A stretch of 64,000 nucleotides of DNA, taken from Pseudomonadota bacterium. Lineage in GTDB: Bacteria; Myxococcota_A; Polyangia; Polyangiales; Polyangiaceae. Positions 8,030-17,210 of the stretch are shown here, in pieces (within the stretch, counting starts at the first letter, position 1; the number at the start of each line of letters is the position of its first letter). Location of the stretch: contig JAEWRL010000109.1 of NCBI GenBank assembly GCA_023398955.1, positions 62,001 to 126,000 of the forward strand, in the 5' to 3' direction. The notes below the pieces were generated by a model. It ran no database searches. It was not told the origin of the DNA and was given only the letters and a program-made list of their open reading frames with translations. The position numbers were made by a program, and so were the translations under genes.

Positions 8030-10660
8030 TCAGGGATCGAATCGTTGCTCCGGTTGTTCCAGGTTGAGAGTCAAACGCCGATCCCTCGATGAGGCCGCCA
8101 CATGGATGCCGTAAGACCCGGGGGATACGCGCCATCCGTCGTCCCAATACGCAAAAGCACGAGGGGGAAGCACGACCTTGACCCGTCGCCGCGCCCCAGG
8201 CGGAAGGCTCACGCGCACGAAACCCTCTAGCTTCTGTGGAGGGCGCCCCTGTCCATCGGGCGGCGAGACGTACACCTGCGCCACCTCGTCCCCAGCCACG
8301 ACACCCGAGTTGGTGAGCGTAAAGCTTACCTCGACGCTGCCGTCTCCGGTCTTCGCCAGGTTCGGCTCGGAGTAGACAAAAGTGGTGTAAGACAGCCCGA
8401 ATCCAAAGGGGAACGCAGGCTCGGTTCCCGCAGCGTCGAAGCCCCGGTAGCCAACGAGAAGCCCCTCGGTGTACGGGGTCCTGCCGCCCTCGTTCACGTG
8501 ATAGTAGGGCGCGCTGGGGTGATCGGCATAGCGCTTCGCCAGGGTAATAGGGAGCTTCCCTGCCGGGCTGCGCAGCCCGAAGAGCACCTCTGCCACCGCC
8601 GTTCCCCCCTCCTGACCGGGGTACCAGGCCCACAACAAACCCGGGACGCTGCCAAGCCAACTGTCGAGCTCGACACCCCCTCCGGCGTTCAACACCACTA
8701 CGGTCCGCGGGTTCTTGCTCGTTGCCACACGAACCGTCTCGAGTTGAACCTCGGGAAGCTCGAAGGCCCGATCCGAGTCTTCTGACTCGACGAGGTTCGC
8801 CTCCCGAGCCCAATCCGGCGGCCAGAACGCCGCGAACCGACGCGCTGCAGAGTTGCTATCAGACGTTTGCCCGTAGCCGAGACAAAGCACGACGACGTCG
8901 GATTCCGCGGCCAGCTTCGCCACTTCCTCAGCACCGAACCGGTCGTGACCTTCGATGGCTGGACCAATTCCGAACTGCGCGATCGCGCCGAGCGTACCTT
9001 GGTAATACTCGACCACGATCCGGTGGCGGCCCTTGTCGAGCGAGACTGTCTGCCTGCGGGTGCGCGGCGCATGGTCGGACCAGTCGTCGAGAACCTTCGC
9101 CCCGTCTAGAAAGACGCGAATGCCATCGTCGGCGTTGGTCATCACGTCGTACTTGCCCGCGGCTGGCAGAGACACCTCCGCCGTCCATCGAATCGAGTAA
9201 AACTCGTGTCCTAGCCCCTCAGCGGGTGCCACTCCGTCGTCGGGATCGAAGTCGATGCGGTCGACCTCATTGACCAGGACGGGGGTACCTTCCAGGGCCG
9301 TCCCCGCGAACAGCTCCTCCTTCACTGGACCGGAGAACACAGCCGCTCCCAGGGCAGCGTAAGTGGTCCGCTCCTGGATGCCCGGATGGTAGACTACCTC
9401 CACCTCGGGCACGGTGGCGCTGATGCCGTCACGTACACTGACGGCTCGAGTCGGCGTCACGTAGGCGCTCCCCGATCCGCCGTGAACGGCGGGGTGCGCG
9501 GTGGGTCCGATGACCGCAACCTTGCGAACCGTACTCCGCTCCAACGGGAGCAGGCCGCGATCGTTCTTCAGCAATACGAGGCTCTCGCGAGCTGCCCGGA
9601 GCGCGACGGCCCGGCTCGACGGGTCGTCCAGGGGAACGTCCGCGCGCCGCTGTTCCCGGTCGAAGAAGCCCGCCGCAATCAGAGTGCGGAGAATCCGAAA
9701 GACCTTCTCATCTACGTCTTCAACGGAGATGGCGCCCGAGTCGAGCAAGGTCCGCAGATTTTCGGGGCTCATCTGCATCCCGCTCGGCATCTCCAAATCA
9801 CACCCACCGATTGCGCCACCTATCGGGTCGTGGATCGCTTTCCAATCGGACATGACGAAGCCACGAAAGCCCCACTGTTCTTTGAGTACGGTCTTGAGCA
9901 GCCAGGGGTGGTGCGAAGCGTATATTCCGTTGAGCAGATTGTACGCCGACATGACCGCCCGTACCTGACCTTCGCGAACAGCCATCTCGAACGCAGGGAG
10001 GTAAATCTCCCGGAGAGTGCGCTCGTCCACTTGGGAGCTGACGTGGTTGCGGTCCCACTCCTGGTTGTTCGCTGCGAAGTGCTTCACCGTTGCGAGGACG
10101 CCCTCGGCCTGCACACCCTCGACGATAGCCACGGCGAACTTCCCTGCCACGTGTGGGTCTTCGCCGAGATACTCGAAGTTTCGCCCCGTCAGCGGGGAGC
10201 GCTGGATGTTGACGCCTGGCGCCAGCAGAATGTGCACGCCACGCGCACGGCAGTCCCTCCCCATGGCCCTTCCAACTTGGGAGGCAAGGTCTAGGTCGAA
10301 CGTCGCAGCGAGTCCCACCGTGGACGGATAGGCGGTACTTGGCCCCCAGTTCCGGCAACCTGCCGGGCCGTCAGCGAGCTTGATCTCCGGAATGCCGAGT
10401 CGCGGCACCGCCCGGATGTAGAAGTCGCGTTCTCCGCCGACGTAAGCAAGCTTCTCGTCGAGGCGCATCGCCTCCACGAGCGCCGTCGCGCGAGCATCCG
10501 GGGCGCCGCGAGGGTGAACGACCGGCGCAGGACTTGCCAGCGGCGGCGGCTTCGCTGGCGGACCTCCAGCGAACGAACCGCGGTCGGCGCAGGAAAGGAC
10601 CCACCAGACACCCGTCAACGCAATCGAGCGACAAAGGAAAGCAAAACCCGTCGAGGTCAC
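8030..10660 (-). CDS. GH3 beta-glucosidase-type lipoprotein with PA14 insert
   Basis: A glycoside hydrolase family 3 enzyme of about 876 residues. The TIM-barrel domain has KLADGPAG and the nucleophile motif GFVMSDW (Asp). The alpha/beta sandwich domain carries a PA14-like insertion (YDVMTNADDGIRVFLDG through KGRHRIVVEYYQG). A fibronectin-III-like domain closes the chain (ALRAPAGKLP-type motif GLRSPAGKLPITLAKRY, FGFGLSYT). GH3/PA14 enzymes release terminal glucose or other sugars from oligosaccharides such as cellobiose. I prefer the GTG at 10660 because it gives a normal lipoprotein signal (ALTGVWWVLSC). An ATG at 10753 would put about 55 residues before that Cys. Together with the GH9 gene near 57 kb it suggests plant-polymer degradation. 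Confidence 0.9.
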   Translation of the reverse strand: MTSTGFAFLCRSIALTGVWWVLSCADRGSFAGGPPAKPPPLASPAPVVHPRGAPDARATALVEAMRLDEKLAYVGGERDFYIRAVPRLGIPEIKLADGPAGCRNWGPSTAYPSTVGLAATFDLDLASQVGRAMGRDCRARGVHILLAPGVNIQRSPLTGRNFEYLGEDPHVAGKFAVAIVEGVQAEGVLATVKHFAANNQEWDRNHVSSQVDERTLREIYLPAFEMAVREGQVRAVMSAYNLLNGIYASHHPWLLKTVLKEQWGFRGFVMSDWKAIHDPIGGAIGGCDLEMPSGMQMSPENLRTLLDSGAISVEDVDEKVFRILRTLIAAGFFDREQRRADVPLDDPSSRAVALRAARESLVLLKNDRGLLPLERSTVRKVAVIGPTAHPAVHGGSGSAYVTPTRAVSVRDGISATVPEVEVVYHPGIQERTTYAALGAAVFSGPVKEELFAGTALEGTPVLVNEVDRIDFDPDDGVAPAEGLGHEFYSIRWTAEVSLPAAGKYDVMTNADDGIRVFLDGAKVLDDWSDHAPRTRRQTVSLDKGRHRIVVEYYQGTLGAIAQFGIGPAIEGHDRFGAEEVAKLAAESDVVVLCLGYGQTSDSNSAARRFAAFWPPDWAREANLVESEDSDRAFELPEVQLETVRVATSKNPRTVVVLNAGGGVELDSWLGSVPGLLWAWYPGQEGGTAVAEVLFGLRSPAGKLPITLAKRYADHPSAPYYHVNEGGRTPYTEGLLVGYRGFDAAGTEPAFPFGFGLSYTTFVYSEPNLAKTGDGSVEVSFTLTNSGVVAGDEVAQVYVSPPDGQGRPPQKLEGFVRVSLPPGARRRVKVVLPPRAFAYWDDGWRVSPGSYGIHVAASSRDRRLTLNLEQPEQRFDP

Positions 10661-10813
10661 TGGGTGACTACCTACCACAGGCTCTCGATTTCGCGACGCG
10701 AGAAGGGGCCGCCCGCTTGTCCATTGCAAGAAGCACAAGCGGGCGCATCCCATTCTGCAAAGAGAGCGTCATCCGGCGCAAAATGCGCTCACGCCGGGGC
10801 TCTCGCCGTCCGT

Positions 10814-12034
10814 TTAGGCTGCCCGGCGTCGTTTGCCGCTTGCCGCCGCCGCTCCCTGCCGTCGGTTCCGAGCCGGACTCCTGGGTGCAGGCACGGATCC
10901 GGAACCCGCTACTTGCTGATCGTGACCTGGGGCCCGCGGAATCTTGGCACCTAGGAGTTTCTCGATTGCGACGAGATGCGTACGCTCCTCGCCATCACAC
11001 AGGGACCACGCGACCCCCGCAGCCCCAGCCCGCGCCGTGCGTCCGACTCGGTGCACATAGGTATCCGGCTCGTTCGGTAGATCGTAGTTGATGACGTGGG
11101 TGACCCCTTCAACGTCGACCCCCCGCGCCGCGACATCCGTCGCCACGAGCACGGACAGCTCATGGCTGCGGAAGCCATCCAAGGCTCTCGTACGCGCGCC
11201 TTGGGACTTGTTGCCGTGGATAGCCGCAACCGCGAAGCCATGCTGGGCCAGCAGCTTCGCCAAGCGATTCGCACCGTGCTTGGTTCGGCTGAAGACAAGC
11301 ACGCTGCGACACTCCGGGTGTTTGAGCATGTCGAGCAGCAAGCGCGACTTGTGCTCCTTCGCAGTAAAGAACACCGTGTGCTCGAGGCGGTCAGCCGGCG
11401 TCGCGACGGGCGTCACGCTGACTTCGACGGGGTTCTTCAGGAGGCTCTGCGCCAATCCCTGGATCGCGCGGGGCATGGTTGCAGAGAAAAGGAGTGTCTG
11501 ACGCTCCTTCGGCAGCTCCCGAACGATTCTGCGCACGTCATGGATGAAACCCATGTCCAGCATCCGGTCCGCCTCGTCCAGGACCATCAGTTCGACATGC
11601 TTCAGGGATAGGTGGCCCCTTCCCATCAGATCGAGAAGCCGCCCTGGAGTAGCGATCAACAGATCCACCCCCCGGCGCAACTCAGCGATCTGGGTCTTCT
11701 CACTGACCCCCCCGTAGATGACCGTGTGCCAGAGGTCCATATGGCGACCGTAGCGGGTGAAGCTCTCCCCAATTTGTACCGCCAGCTCGCGGGTTGGCAC
11801 GAGAACCAGGGCGCGAAGGCAGGGGGTGTCCGAAACGATCCCATCCAGCTTCTGCAGAACCGGCAGCGCGAACGCAGCCGTCTTGCCAGTACCGGTCTGC
11901 GCGCACCCAAGCAGATCCGTTCCCGCGAGGGCGGGACCAATCGCTTGCTGCTGAATGGGAGTTGGCTTGTTGTAACCTGCTTCCGCCAGCGCAGCCTTCA
12001 GCGCGGGAAGCAACGGTAGTTCGTCGAAATTCAA
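10814..12034 (-). CDS. rhlE: DEAD-box RNA helicase, RhlE type
   Basis: A 406-residue ATP-dependent RNA helicase with all core motifs: the Q motif (PTPIQQQAI), AQTGTGKT, PTRELA, TPGR, DEAD, SAT, ATDVAARGVD and HRVGRTARAG. The C-terminal tail is basic (SGKRRRAA), typical of RhlE-like proteins that remodel rRNA precursors or act with RNase E in the cold. It follows an RRM protein gene by 71 bp on the same strand, with a GC-rich hairpin between them. The pair looks like an RNA-remodelling operon. The RhlE label is by overall similarity; other DEAD subfamilies cannot be excluded. Confidence 0.9.
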   Translation of the reverse strand: MNFDELPLLPALKAALAEAGYNKPTPIQQQAIGPALAGTDLLGCAQTGTGKTAAFALPVLQKLDGIVSDTPCLRALVLVPTRELAVQIGESFTRYGRHMDLWHTVIYGGVSEKTQIAELRRGVDLLIATPGRLLDLMGRGHLSLKHVELMVLDEADRMLDMGFIHDVRRIVRELPKERQTLLFSATMPRAIQGLAQSLLKNPVEVSVTPVATPADRLEHTVFFTAKEHKSRLLLDMLKHPECRSVLVFSRTKHGANRLAKLLAQHGFAVAAIHGNKSQGARTRALDGFRSHELSVLVATDVAARGVDVEGVTHVINYDLPNEPDTYVHRVGRTARAGAAGVAWSLCDGEERTHLVAIEKLLGAKIPRAPGHDQQVAGSGSVPAPRSPARNRRQGAAAASGKRRRAA

Positions 12035-12064
12035 AACAGGTATCTAACCTCGAGATAGGTCCAA

Positions 12065-12098
12065 GATGGGGCCCCGCCACAGCAGCAAGGCCCCCATC
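12065..12098 (-). terminator. Hairpin between RRM gene and helicase gene (attenuator or processing site)
   Basis: On the minus strand GATGGGGGCC pairs with GGCCCCATC around a 15-nt loop, with one bulged base. No long U run follows, so it is not a full intrinsic terminator. In the gap between two genes of one likely operon it could lower helicase expression relative to the RRM protein or protect the upstream mRNA end. Confidence 0.45.
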
Positions 12099-12105
12099 CT
12101 AGGCA

Positions 12106-12444
12106 TCACCAGCGGTCGTAACCGCCGCCTTGGCTGCTACCGCGATTCGAAGCCCCTCGGCTGTCACCGCCGCGGAAACCACCGCGAGCAGCATCGCTGC
12201 GCTCACGTGCCTCGTTGACCTTGATGTTGCGCCCACCAAGCAGGCTTCCGTCGAGCTGCCCGATGGCTTCCTGCGCCTCACCGTCGTTCTCCATCTCCAC
12301 GAAGCCGAACCCGCGGGACTGCCCCGACATGCGGTCCGTGACGACTGCCACGTCCAACAAGCTGCCGAAAGGACCGAAGGCCTCGCGAAGCTCGTGTTCC
12401 GTCGTAGAGAAAGCCAGATTTCCAACAAATAGACGTTTGCTCAT
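12106..12444 (-). CDS. RRM-domain RNA-binding protein
   Basis: A 112-residue single RNA-recognition motif with RNP2 (LFVGNL, residues 5-10) and RNP1 (RGFGFVEM, 44-51). A Gly/Arg/Ser-rich tail (RGGFRGGDSRG) follows. This layout matches the small glycine-rich RNA-binding proteins of cyanobacteria and myxobacteria, often cold-induced. It probably binds single-stranded RNA and acts as a chaperone together with the downstream DEAD-box helicase. The start ATG at 12444 begins MSKRLFVGN, the normal family start. Confidence 0.92.
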   Translation of the reverse strand: MSKRLFVGNLAFSTTEHELREAFGPFGSLLDVAVVTDRMSGQSRGFGFVEMENDGEAQEAIGQLDGSLLGGRNIKVNEARERSDAARGGFRGGDSRGASNRGSSQGGGYDRW

Positions 12445-12743
12445 GAGTTACTCAGATTGCTGCGTCGTCTTGCAGTTTCGGACGAACGCTCGACGCGGGG
12501 CATTGTCCGATGGCTCCGTCAATGGAACCGTCCGGGACCAGAGGCGACGCGAGCGGAACGAACCAGCCGAGCAGCTAATCTGAGAACCAGGCAGGGGGTG
12601 TTTATCACGCAGCATGACAGCCGGCGAGGCATTTCGCTGCCCCAGCCAGGCTTGGGTCAAGAAGCTGCCGGGCCCTTCGACCAACGAGGGCTCGAAGTGA
12701 GGCGACCATGCAGTCACCAACAGCGAACGGCCCTGCTGTGGGC
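12445..12743. other. Gap between yebC and the RRM gene
   Basis: About 300 bp with no convincing gene on either strand. It must hold the promoter and leader of the RRM gene. A weak minus-strand -35-like TTGACC near 12655 has no good -10 box. I saw no known riboswitch or cold-shock leader motif. Confidence 0.4.
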
Positions 12744-13499
12744 TCAGTCCGCCGCGGCAATCCGCTGAAGCTCTTCATCGCTGACGTCAATGTCGGCGAA
12801 GACGCTCTGGACGTCGTCATGGTCGTCCAACGCGTCGATGAGATTCAGGCATACCTCGGCGTCACGCCCGGTGACGGGCTTCTTGCTCTTGGGGACGTAC
12901 GCTGGGCGGCTCTCCTGGACCGGGAGCTGCGCTCCCTCCAACGCGGCAACGATGGTATCCAGATCCTCTGCCGGCGTGTACACCACCCAAACGTCGCCTT
13001 CGTCCCTGTAGTCGTCAGCGCCAGCGCTCACGGCCGCCTCCATGAGTGCGTCCTCAGAGACAGCTTCCTTGCTGAGCGTGATAGTACCGAGGCGATCGAA
13101 CGCCCACTGTGCCGAGCCTGGAGCGCCCAGAACACCGTTGTGCTTCTCGAAAACCTTGCGCAGCTCCGCCGCAGTGCGGTTGCGGTTGTCCGTCATCCCT
13201 TCGACGACGAAGAAGGTCCCACCAGGGCCCGTTCCTTCATAGAGCACGTCATCGTAGGTCGCGCCGTCGAGCTCGCCGGTCCCACGCTGGATGGCCCGCT
13301 TGATGTTGTCAGCGGGCATTTGCTGGGCCTTCGCATCCGCAACGGCTTTCCGCAACCGTGCGTTGCCAGAAGGGTCACCGCCACCGATCCGAGCAGCCGT
13401 CATGATTTCGCGGTTCAACCGCGTGAAGAGCTTGCCGCGGGCTGCGTCCGTCGCGCCCTTCTTGCGCTTGATCGTCGCCCACTTCGAATGGCCACTCAT
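12744..13499 (-). CDS. yebC: YebC/PmpR (TACO1) family protein
   Basis: A 251-residue protein with the family signature at the N-terminus (SGHSKWATIKRKKGATDAAR) and the three-domain pattern through YEGTGPGGTFFVVE and QSVFADID. YebC proteins have been described as transcriptional regulators and, more recently, as translation factors that relieve ribosome stalling at proline stretches. The length is normal. The ATG sits only 14 nt after the CCA end of tRNA-Leu, with AAGGAACGG as ribosome-binding site between them. The two are probably co-transcribed and separated by tRNA 3' processing. Confidence 0.95.
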   Translation of the reverse strand: MSGHSKWATIKRKKGATDAARGKLFTRLNREIMTAARIGGGDPSGNARLRKAVADAKAQQMPADNIKRAIQRGTGELDGATYDDVLYEGTGPGGTFFVVEGMTDNRNRTAAELRKVFEKHNGVLGAPGSAQWAFDRLGTITLSKEAVSEDALMEAAVSAGADDYRDEGDVWVVYTPAEDLDTIVAALEGAQLPVQESRPAYVPKSKKPVTGRDAEVCLNLIDALDDHDDVQSVFADIDVSDEELQRIAAAD

Positions 13500-13513
13500 T
13501 CCGATCCGTTCCT

Positions 13514-13600
13514 TGGTGCGAAGGGGGGGACTTGAACCCCCACGAGAGTTACCCCACTAGCACCTCAAGCTAGCGCGTCTGCCAATTCCGCCACCTTCGC
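13514..13600 (-). tRNA. tRNA-Leu (anticodon GAG), CCA encoded
   Basis: A class II tRNA of 87 nt including CCA. The acceptor stem is GCGAAGG/CCTTCGC with discriminator A. The anticodon arm CTAGC-TTGAGGT-GCTAG places GAG in the loop. The long variable arm GTGGGGTAACTCTCGT and T arm GGGGGTTCAAGTCCCCC are intact. It reads codons CTC and CTT. The 3' CCA is encoded in the DNA (13514-13516), and yebC starts 14 nt later. Confidence 0.95.
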
Positions 13601-13649
13601 TGGGTGGGTCTTCCCCGTTACCGGGTGCTCCTCGTCCGAGGGCGCGGGG

Positions 13650-13679
13650 TATCTACCTCACGGACCCTGCGGTCTGCAA
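13650..13679 (-). promoter_or_regulatory. Possible promoter of tRNA-Leu/yebC
   Basis: Minus strand TTGCAG (13674-13679), 18-bp spacer, TAGATA (13650-13655), about 50 bp upstream of the mature tRNA 5' end. The boxes match sigma-70 consensus only in part, so this is tentative. Confidence 0.4.
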
Positions 13680-13700
13680 GCGCAGGATGCATCATTGGAC

Positions 13701-13722
13701 AAAATATGGGACGCTCGCGTCC
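13701..13722 (-). terminator. Possible weak intrinsic terminator of the hybrid kinase gene
   Basis: On the minus strand GGACG-CGAG-CGTCC is followed by CATATTTTG, a short stem with a U-rich tail, about 20 bp after the kinase stop codon. The stem is only five pairs, so its efficiency is doubtful. Confidence 0.4.
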
Positions 13723-13740
13723 GCCAGCCGGCCACTTTGG

Positions 13741-14889
13741 CTATCCGTTGATGACGTCATGGAGGACTCGATAGAGGTCGTCCATGTCGAAAGGCTTCCG
13801 TACCCAGGCAGCCACAAGGTTTTCGGTGCCGGGAGGGAGCGGATCTGCGCGCCCGGTCACCAACACGATCGGAGCGCTCGCGACGAGCATGCTGACGAGC
13901 TCAAGCCCTTTGGCGACGTCCTTCGAGAGCGGGGAGAGATCCACGAGGACCACGTCCGCACCACGCCGCTGCCCCTCGGGAAGCGCGGCGAGCTCCTCAA
14001 GGCTGGACGCGACGACGGCATCGGCACCACGCGCCCCGAAGGACAGGGTGAGCAACTCTGCAACGTTCGAGTCGTCCTCCAGGATGAGCACCTTCCGTTG
14101 TTCAAGCACGACGGGGCCAATGTCCGAGTGCCTGGCAGCAGAACGCGCTTCGCCGATGGGCCACCTCAGCTCGAAGCTCGCTCCGGGACCAGCATGCGTG
14201 AGCATGAGTTCAGCCCCGTGGGCTCTGGCAAGCTCGACCGAATGCGATAGGCCTATGCCGGCACCTCCGGGACGGGTCGACGGAGGCCCGCTCAGAATAG
14301 TCGCCGCGCGCTCGGCTTCGATACCCGGACCTTCATCCCTCACACTGAATGCAACGAACGCGCCTTTCGTTCTCCAAGACAAACGCACAGTGGCCTGTGG
14401 AGGCGTGAAGGCGATAGCGTTCAACAGCAGGTTCAGCAGTATTTGCTGCGCCACTTGAGCTGAGTCCAGCACAGGGGAGCCTGCCGAGCATGCTGGGACG
14501 AGCTCCAGCTCGACATGCTTTCTGTCAGCCTCACATCGCACGGCATCGAGCGCGCGCGTGGAGACTTCCGCTGCATTGTACGGAGCATCATCCGCCACCT
14601 CCGCGCCAATGGCTCGGCGCGCCACTCGGTACCCGAGCAGCGCCTGCGCACGCGCAACCCGCAATGCCTTGCGAACGGAGGTGGGGTCTTCCGCGGCGCG
14701 ATCCAGCCACCCCAGGACCACCGTCAAGGAGTTGGATACCTCGTGCAAAGCACCAGCGAGATCTCGGTCCGGATCGGAACTCTCCCGTGGAATGGGGAGC
14801 AGAGATATCTCGGCATTTTTCACGATGAACGAATTATTGCAGTAGTAGCTCGGGTCCGCCAGTTTGCCCCATTCAAACAGGTCGCACAT
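13741..14889 (-). CDS. Soluble hybrid histidine kinase with C-terminal receiver domain
   Basis: No membrane segment is visible. The phosphoacceptor helix has LHEVSNSLTVVLGW (His near residue 49). The ATPase domain has the N box LLNLLLNAIAF, the G1 box VRDEGPGI and the G2 box GGAGIGLS. The C-terminal receiver has EDD, the Asp in VLVDLSPLS (about 315) and the Lys in VRKPF. It is an orphan with no response regulator next to it, as is common in myxobacteria. The receiver could act in phosphorelay or as internal control. The start is uncertain: an ATG at 14889 (MCDLFEWGK) is used, 14979 is possible, and the AT-rich stretch near 14830-14850 could instead be a promoter for a shorter product. Confidence 0.85.
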   Translation of the reverse strand: MCDLFEWGKLADPSYYCNNSFIVKNAEISLLPIPRESSDPDRDLAGALHEVSNSLTVVLGWLDRAAEDPTSVRKALRVARAQALLGYRVARRAIGAEVADDAPYNAAEVSTRALDAVRCEADRKHVELELVPACSAGSPVLDSAQVAQQILLNLLLNAIAFTPPQATVRLSWRTKGAFVAFSVRDEGPGIEAERAATILSGPPSTRPGGAGIGLSHSVELARAHGAELMLTHAGPGASFELRWPIGEARSAARHSDIGPVVLEQRKVLILEDDSNVAELLTLSFGARGADAVVASSLEELAALPEGQRRGADVVLVDLSPLSKDVAKGLELVSMLVASAPIVLVTGRADPLPPGTENLVAAWVRKPFDMDDLYRVLHDVING

Positions 14890-15287
14890 TCCGACAGGCC
14901 GCCCAGGGCAGCGCGCAGGCCAGCCCGGATTGGCTGCCTCCGAACGGTCAGCCTCCCGACCGCTCCGCCAGAACTGCACACGCGGGGAGTGCTCGCATTG
15001 TTCCCGGGCAGCGACGGGGCAGGCAGCGAAATCCGCTGAGCGTCATATCCCGTCCCGATACTCGGGGGGGAGCTGACTTGAAACTACGCAGCCTCCTGTT
15101 GTGGAACGAGAGCAAATCCCAGCTCCTCGGCGTTGGACGAGTGCGCAGCCAGGCGGCGGGTACGGCCTTGACCAACAGCTCCATTGCCACGATGGAACAT
15201 ACTCTCTGTTCGATGGAAAGCCCGTCCGCTGGACAAAGAACACTTCCCTCCAACCGCTCGGGCTCGGCTTTGAAGACACTCCCTACT
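14890..15287. other. Gap upstream of the hybrid kinase
   Basis: About 400 bp between the kinase start and the stop of the next minus-strand gene. Short frames exist on both strands, but none has a good ribosome-binding site or recognisable domain. I see no tRNA or clear terminator. It presumably carries the kinase promoter. Confidence 0.4.
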
Positions 15288-17210
15288 TCAGTCCTGTGAA
15301 GGCTCGAGGGGAGTCTGAATAGCATCCGGAAGCAGTAGTACGAAGAGACCATTCTCGTCCGTCCTGGCTTCGCCGATGGCAACCACGGACGACGCCCGGG
15401 CTGGATCATTGCTGAGGCGGCGCTCCCTGTTGAGAAACGCGTAGGCACGAATGAGCGCGCCCGCCGCCACGGTTTCTCCATTGTCCGCCCTGTCGCCGGG
15501 CAGACTGACTCTGCCATGGTACGCGATGGGCAGCGGCATCGTCAGAGTGCCCAAGTCCATCTCCGAGTTTGGTGGCGTCACTTCGAGAGCTGGTTGGACG
15601 AGCCAGGCGAACCCGCTGCCCTGCGCGGCCCGGACCCGCATTCGGTAGCGTCCAGGATCCACCGCGAGTTCGAAATGGCCTGACGCCCCGATAAGCGTCG
15701 AGGCCGCCCGAGGCGCGAAGACCCCGCCCCGCAAAAGGCGCTCCAACGGTGGCACGGAGACAGGGGCCGGCACTAGCTCGAAGGTGGCTCCGGCCAAACC
15801 GCGAGCCCCTCCGGGCGCGACGACCGTGCCGCCGAGCCGGATGCTTTGCGGGAGCTGGACGGTTCTCCCTGCTTGGACGGCTGGACTCCCCGCCACCTCC
15901 CATTCGAGCTCCACTTCCGACGGGCAGGGACAGCCACTCTCCGGTTCAACGCAGCAGCTCGCCGCGGCGGGCACGACGCGCACACGATAGGTCCCCGGAA
16001 CGAGGTCGACGGAGAACCTTCCCTCTCCGTCCGTTTGCGTGTCGACGCTGTACGCAGCGAGCACCCCCGCCGGGAGTGCGGCAACATCAGTAGCGACAAA
16101 TGCCAGGGTCGCGGGGACGGACTCCCCTGTATCGAGCGCCTCCACGATTCCCTCGACGCTCACCGTCCCCGATACATCGGCGAGCTGCTCGACCACGGCC
16201 TGCCCAGGCATGAATAGCTCCAACGATCCTCTACTGAGGAACACCGTGGGCCCTGTCTTTCCCTCGGGAGGTCGGAACCGCACCAACTCCTCGCCCTCGC
16301 CGACGTATGAGTTCTCCGCCAGGCTCCAAACCGGCGAATAGTGCAACAGCGCGTCGTAGGTGAACCCGCTGTCGGATTCAGTAGGCTCACCGAGCACCGA
16401 AACGGTGGACAGAGTATATCCCGTCTCCGGATCGATCATGTCGACCCGCCACCCGCGTAACCATGCCCGACCCGCGCCGTTAGGCACAATCACCGCCAGA
16501 GCAAGCTCGCGGGCCGCTGGAAGGGGCAGCGTGAGTTCGACCGCGCCCGATGCAATCGCCTGCCCGAGCAACAGCTGCGGAGCCACCGGACAGCTAGCCA
16601 CCGCGACTTCCGGGGGCACGAGATAGATATCATAAACGCCCGGTGTCACCCTTGTGTCGAACCGGTTACTCGACTCGCTCCGTGCCCCCACGAGCACCGA
16701 CGGCGCAGAATAGCTGAGCGGGGCGATCCCAAGCAACCGCTCGCGCGGGACGAGAGTGGCCACGACAGGGATGGAGCCGTCATCACCGCTGACGACCACC
16801 GTCTCATCGTCCCCTGCCGGCCGGAACTGGAACTGGCAATCCGTCCCGGCCCCCCCCTGCGGGAGGACCTTCCCTGAGATGAGCGCCACGTCGCCGAGCT
16901 CGATCGCGAACCCGTTCTCCGAGTCGACCTCGGAGAGATACCGCGTCGTCAGGTAGCGAGCACCAGTTGCATCACCGCCACCGAGCACGGCCATCGACAC
17001 TTCGACGAGTAGAGCATCGACCGTGGCACTGACGGCCACACAGGTTCCACTCCGGCACACGCCCGAGCCGCAGTCGGAGCTGTTGTCGCAGGTATTCCGT
17101 GCTGCGGTTTCACCAGCCGCCTCGGCGGCTTCCAGCGAACAGCCAACGGCTGCTGGCACGAGGCACCCGACGAGTGCCCACGACCAAATCTGCTCGATGA
17201 CGACCCTCAA
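15288..17210 (-). CDS. Large lipoprotein with carboxypeptidase-regulatory-like (beta-sandwich) domains
   Basis: A protein of about 640 residues. It has a lipoprotein signal (ALVGCLVPAAVGC), a Cys-rich motif common in myxobacterial surface proteins (CDNSSDCGSGVCRSGTC) and repeated beta-sandwich segments of the carboxypeptidase-regulatory type (SVDTQTDGEGRFSVDLVPGT; ASGHFELAVDPGRYRMRV; RTDENGLFVLLLP). Such domains bind proteins or glycans at the cell surface; no enzyme motif is seen. I chose TTG at 17210 because it overlaps the previous stop (TTGA) and has GGGGG at the right distance. The frame before it overlaps the upstream gene. It is the third gene of an operon with the giant TPR protein and a second lipoprotein. 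Confidence 0.75.
   Translation of the reverse strand: MRVVIEQIWSWALVGCLVPAAVGCSLEAAEAAGETAARNTCDNSSDCGSGVCRSGTCVAVSATVDALLVEVSMAVLGGGDATGARYLTTRYLSEVDSENGFAIELGDVALISGKVLPQGGAGTDCQFQFRPAGDDETVVVSGDDGSIPVVATLVPRERLLGIAPLSYSAPSVLVGARSESSNRFDTRVTPGVYDIYLVPPEVAVASCPVAPQLLLGQAIASGAVELTLPLPAARELALAVIVPNGAGRAWLRGWRVDMIDPETGYTLSTVSVLGEPTESDSGFTYDALLHYSPVWSLAENSYVGEGEELVRFRPPEGKTGPTVFLSRGSLELFMPGQAVVEQLADVSGTVSVEGIVEALDTGESVPATLAFVATDVAALPAGVLAAYSVDTQTDGEGRFSVDLVPGTYRVRVVPAAASCCVEPESGCPCPSEVELEWEVAGSPAVQAGRTVQLPQSIRLGGTVVAPGGARGLAGATFELVPAPVSVPPLERLLRGGVFAPRAASTLIGASGHFELAVDPGRYRMRVRAAQGSGFAWLVQPALEVTPPNSEMDLGTLTMPLPIAYHGRVSLPGDRADNGETVAAGALIRAYAFLNRERRLSNDPARASSVVAIGEARTDENGLFVLLLPDAIQTPLEPSQD

Noticed and set aside
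9386..10294. Plus-strand frame of about 300 codons opposite the GH3 gene
   Set aside because: The GH3 strand has conserved motifs throughout; this frame has none and no start signals.
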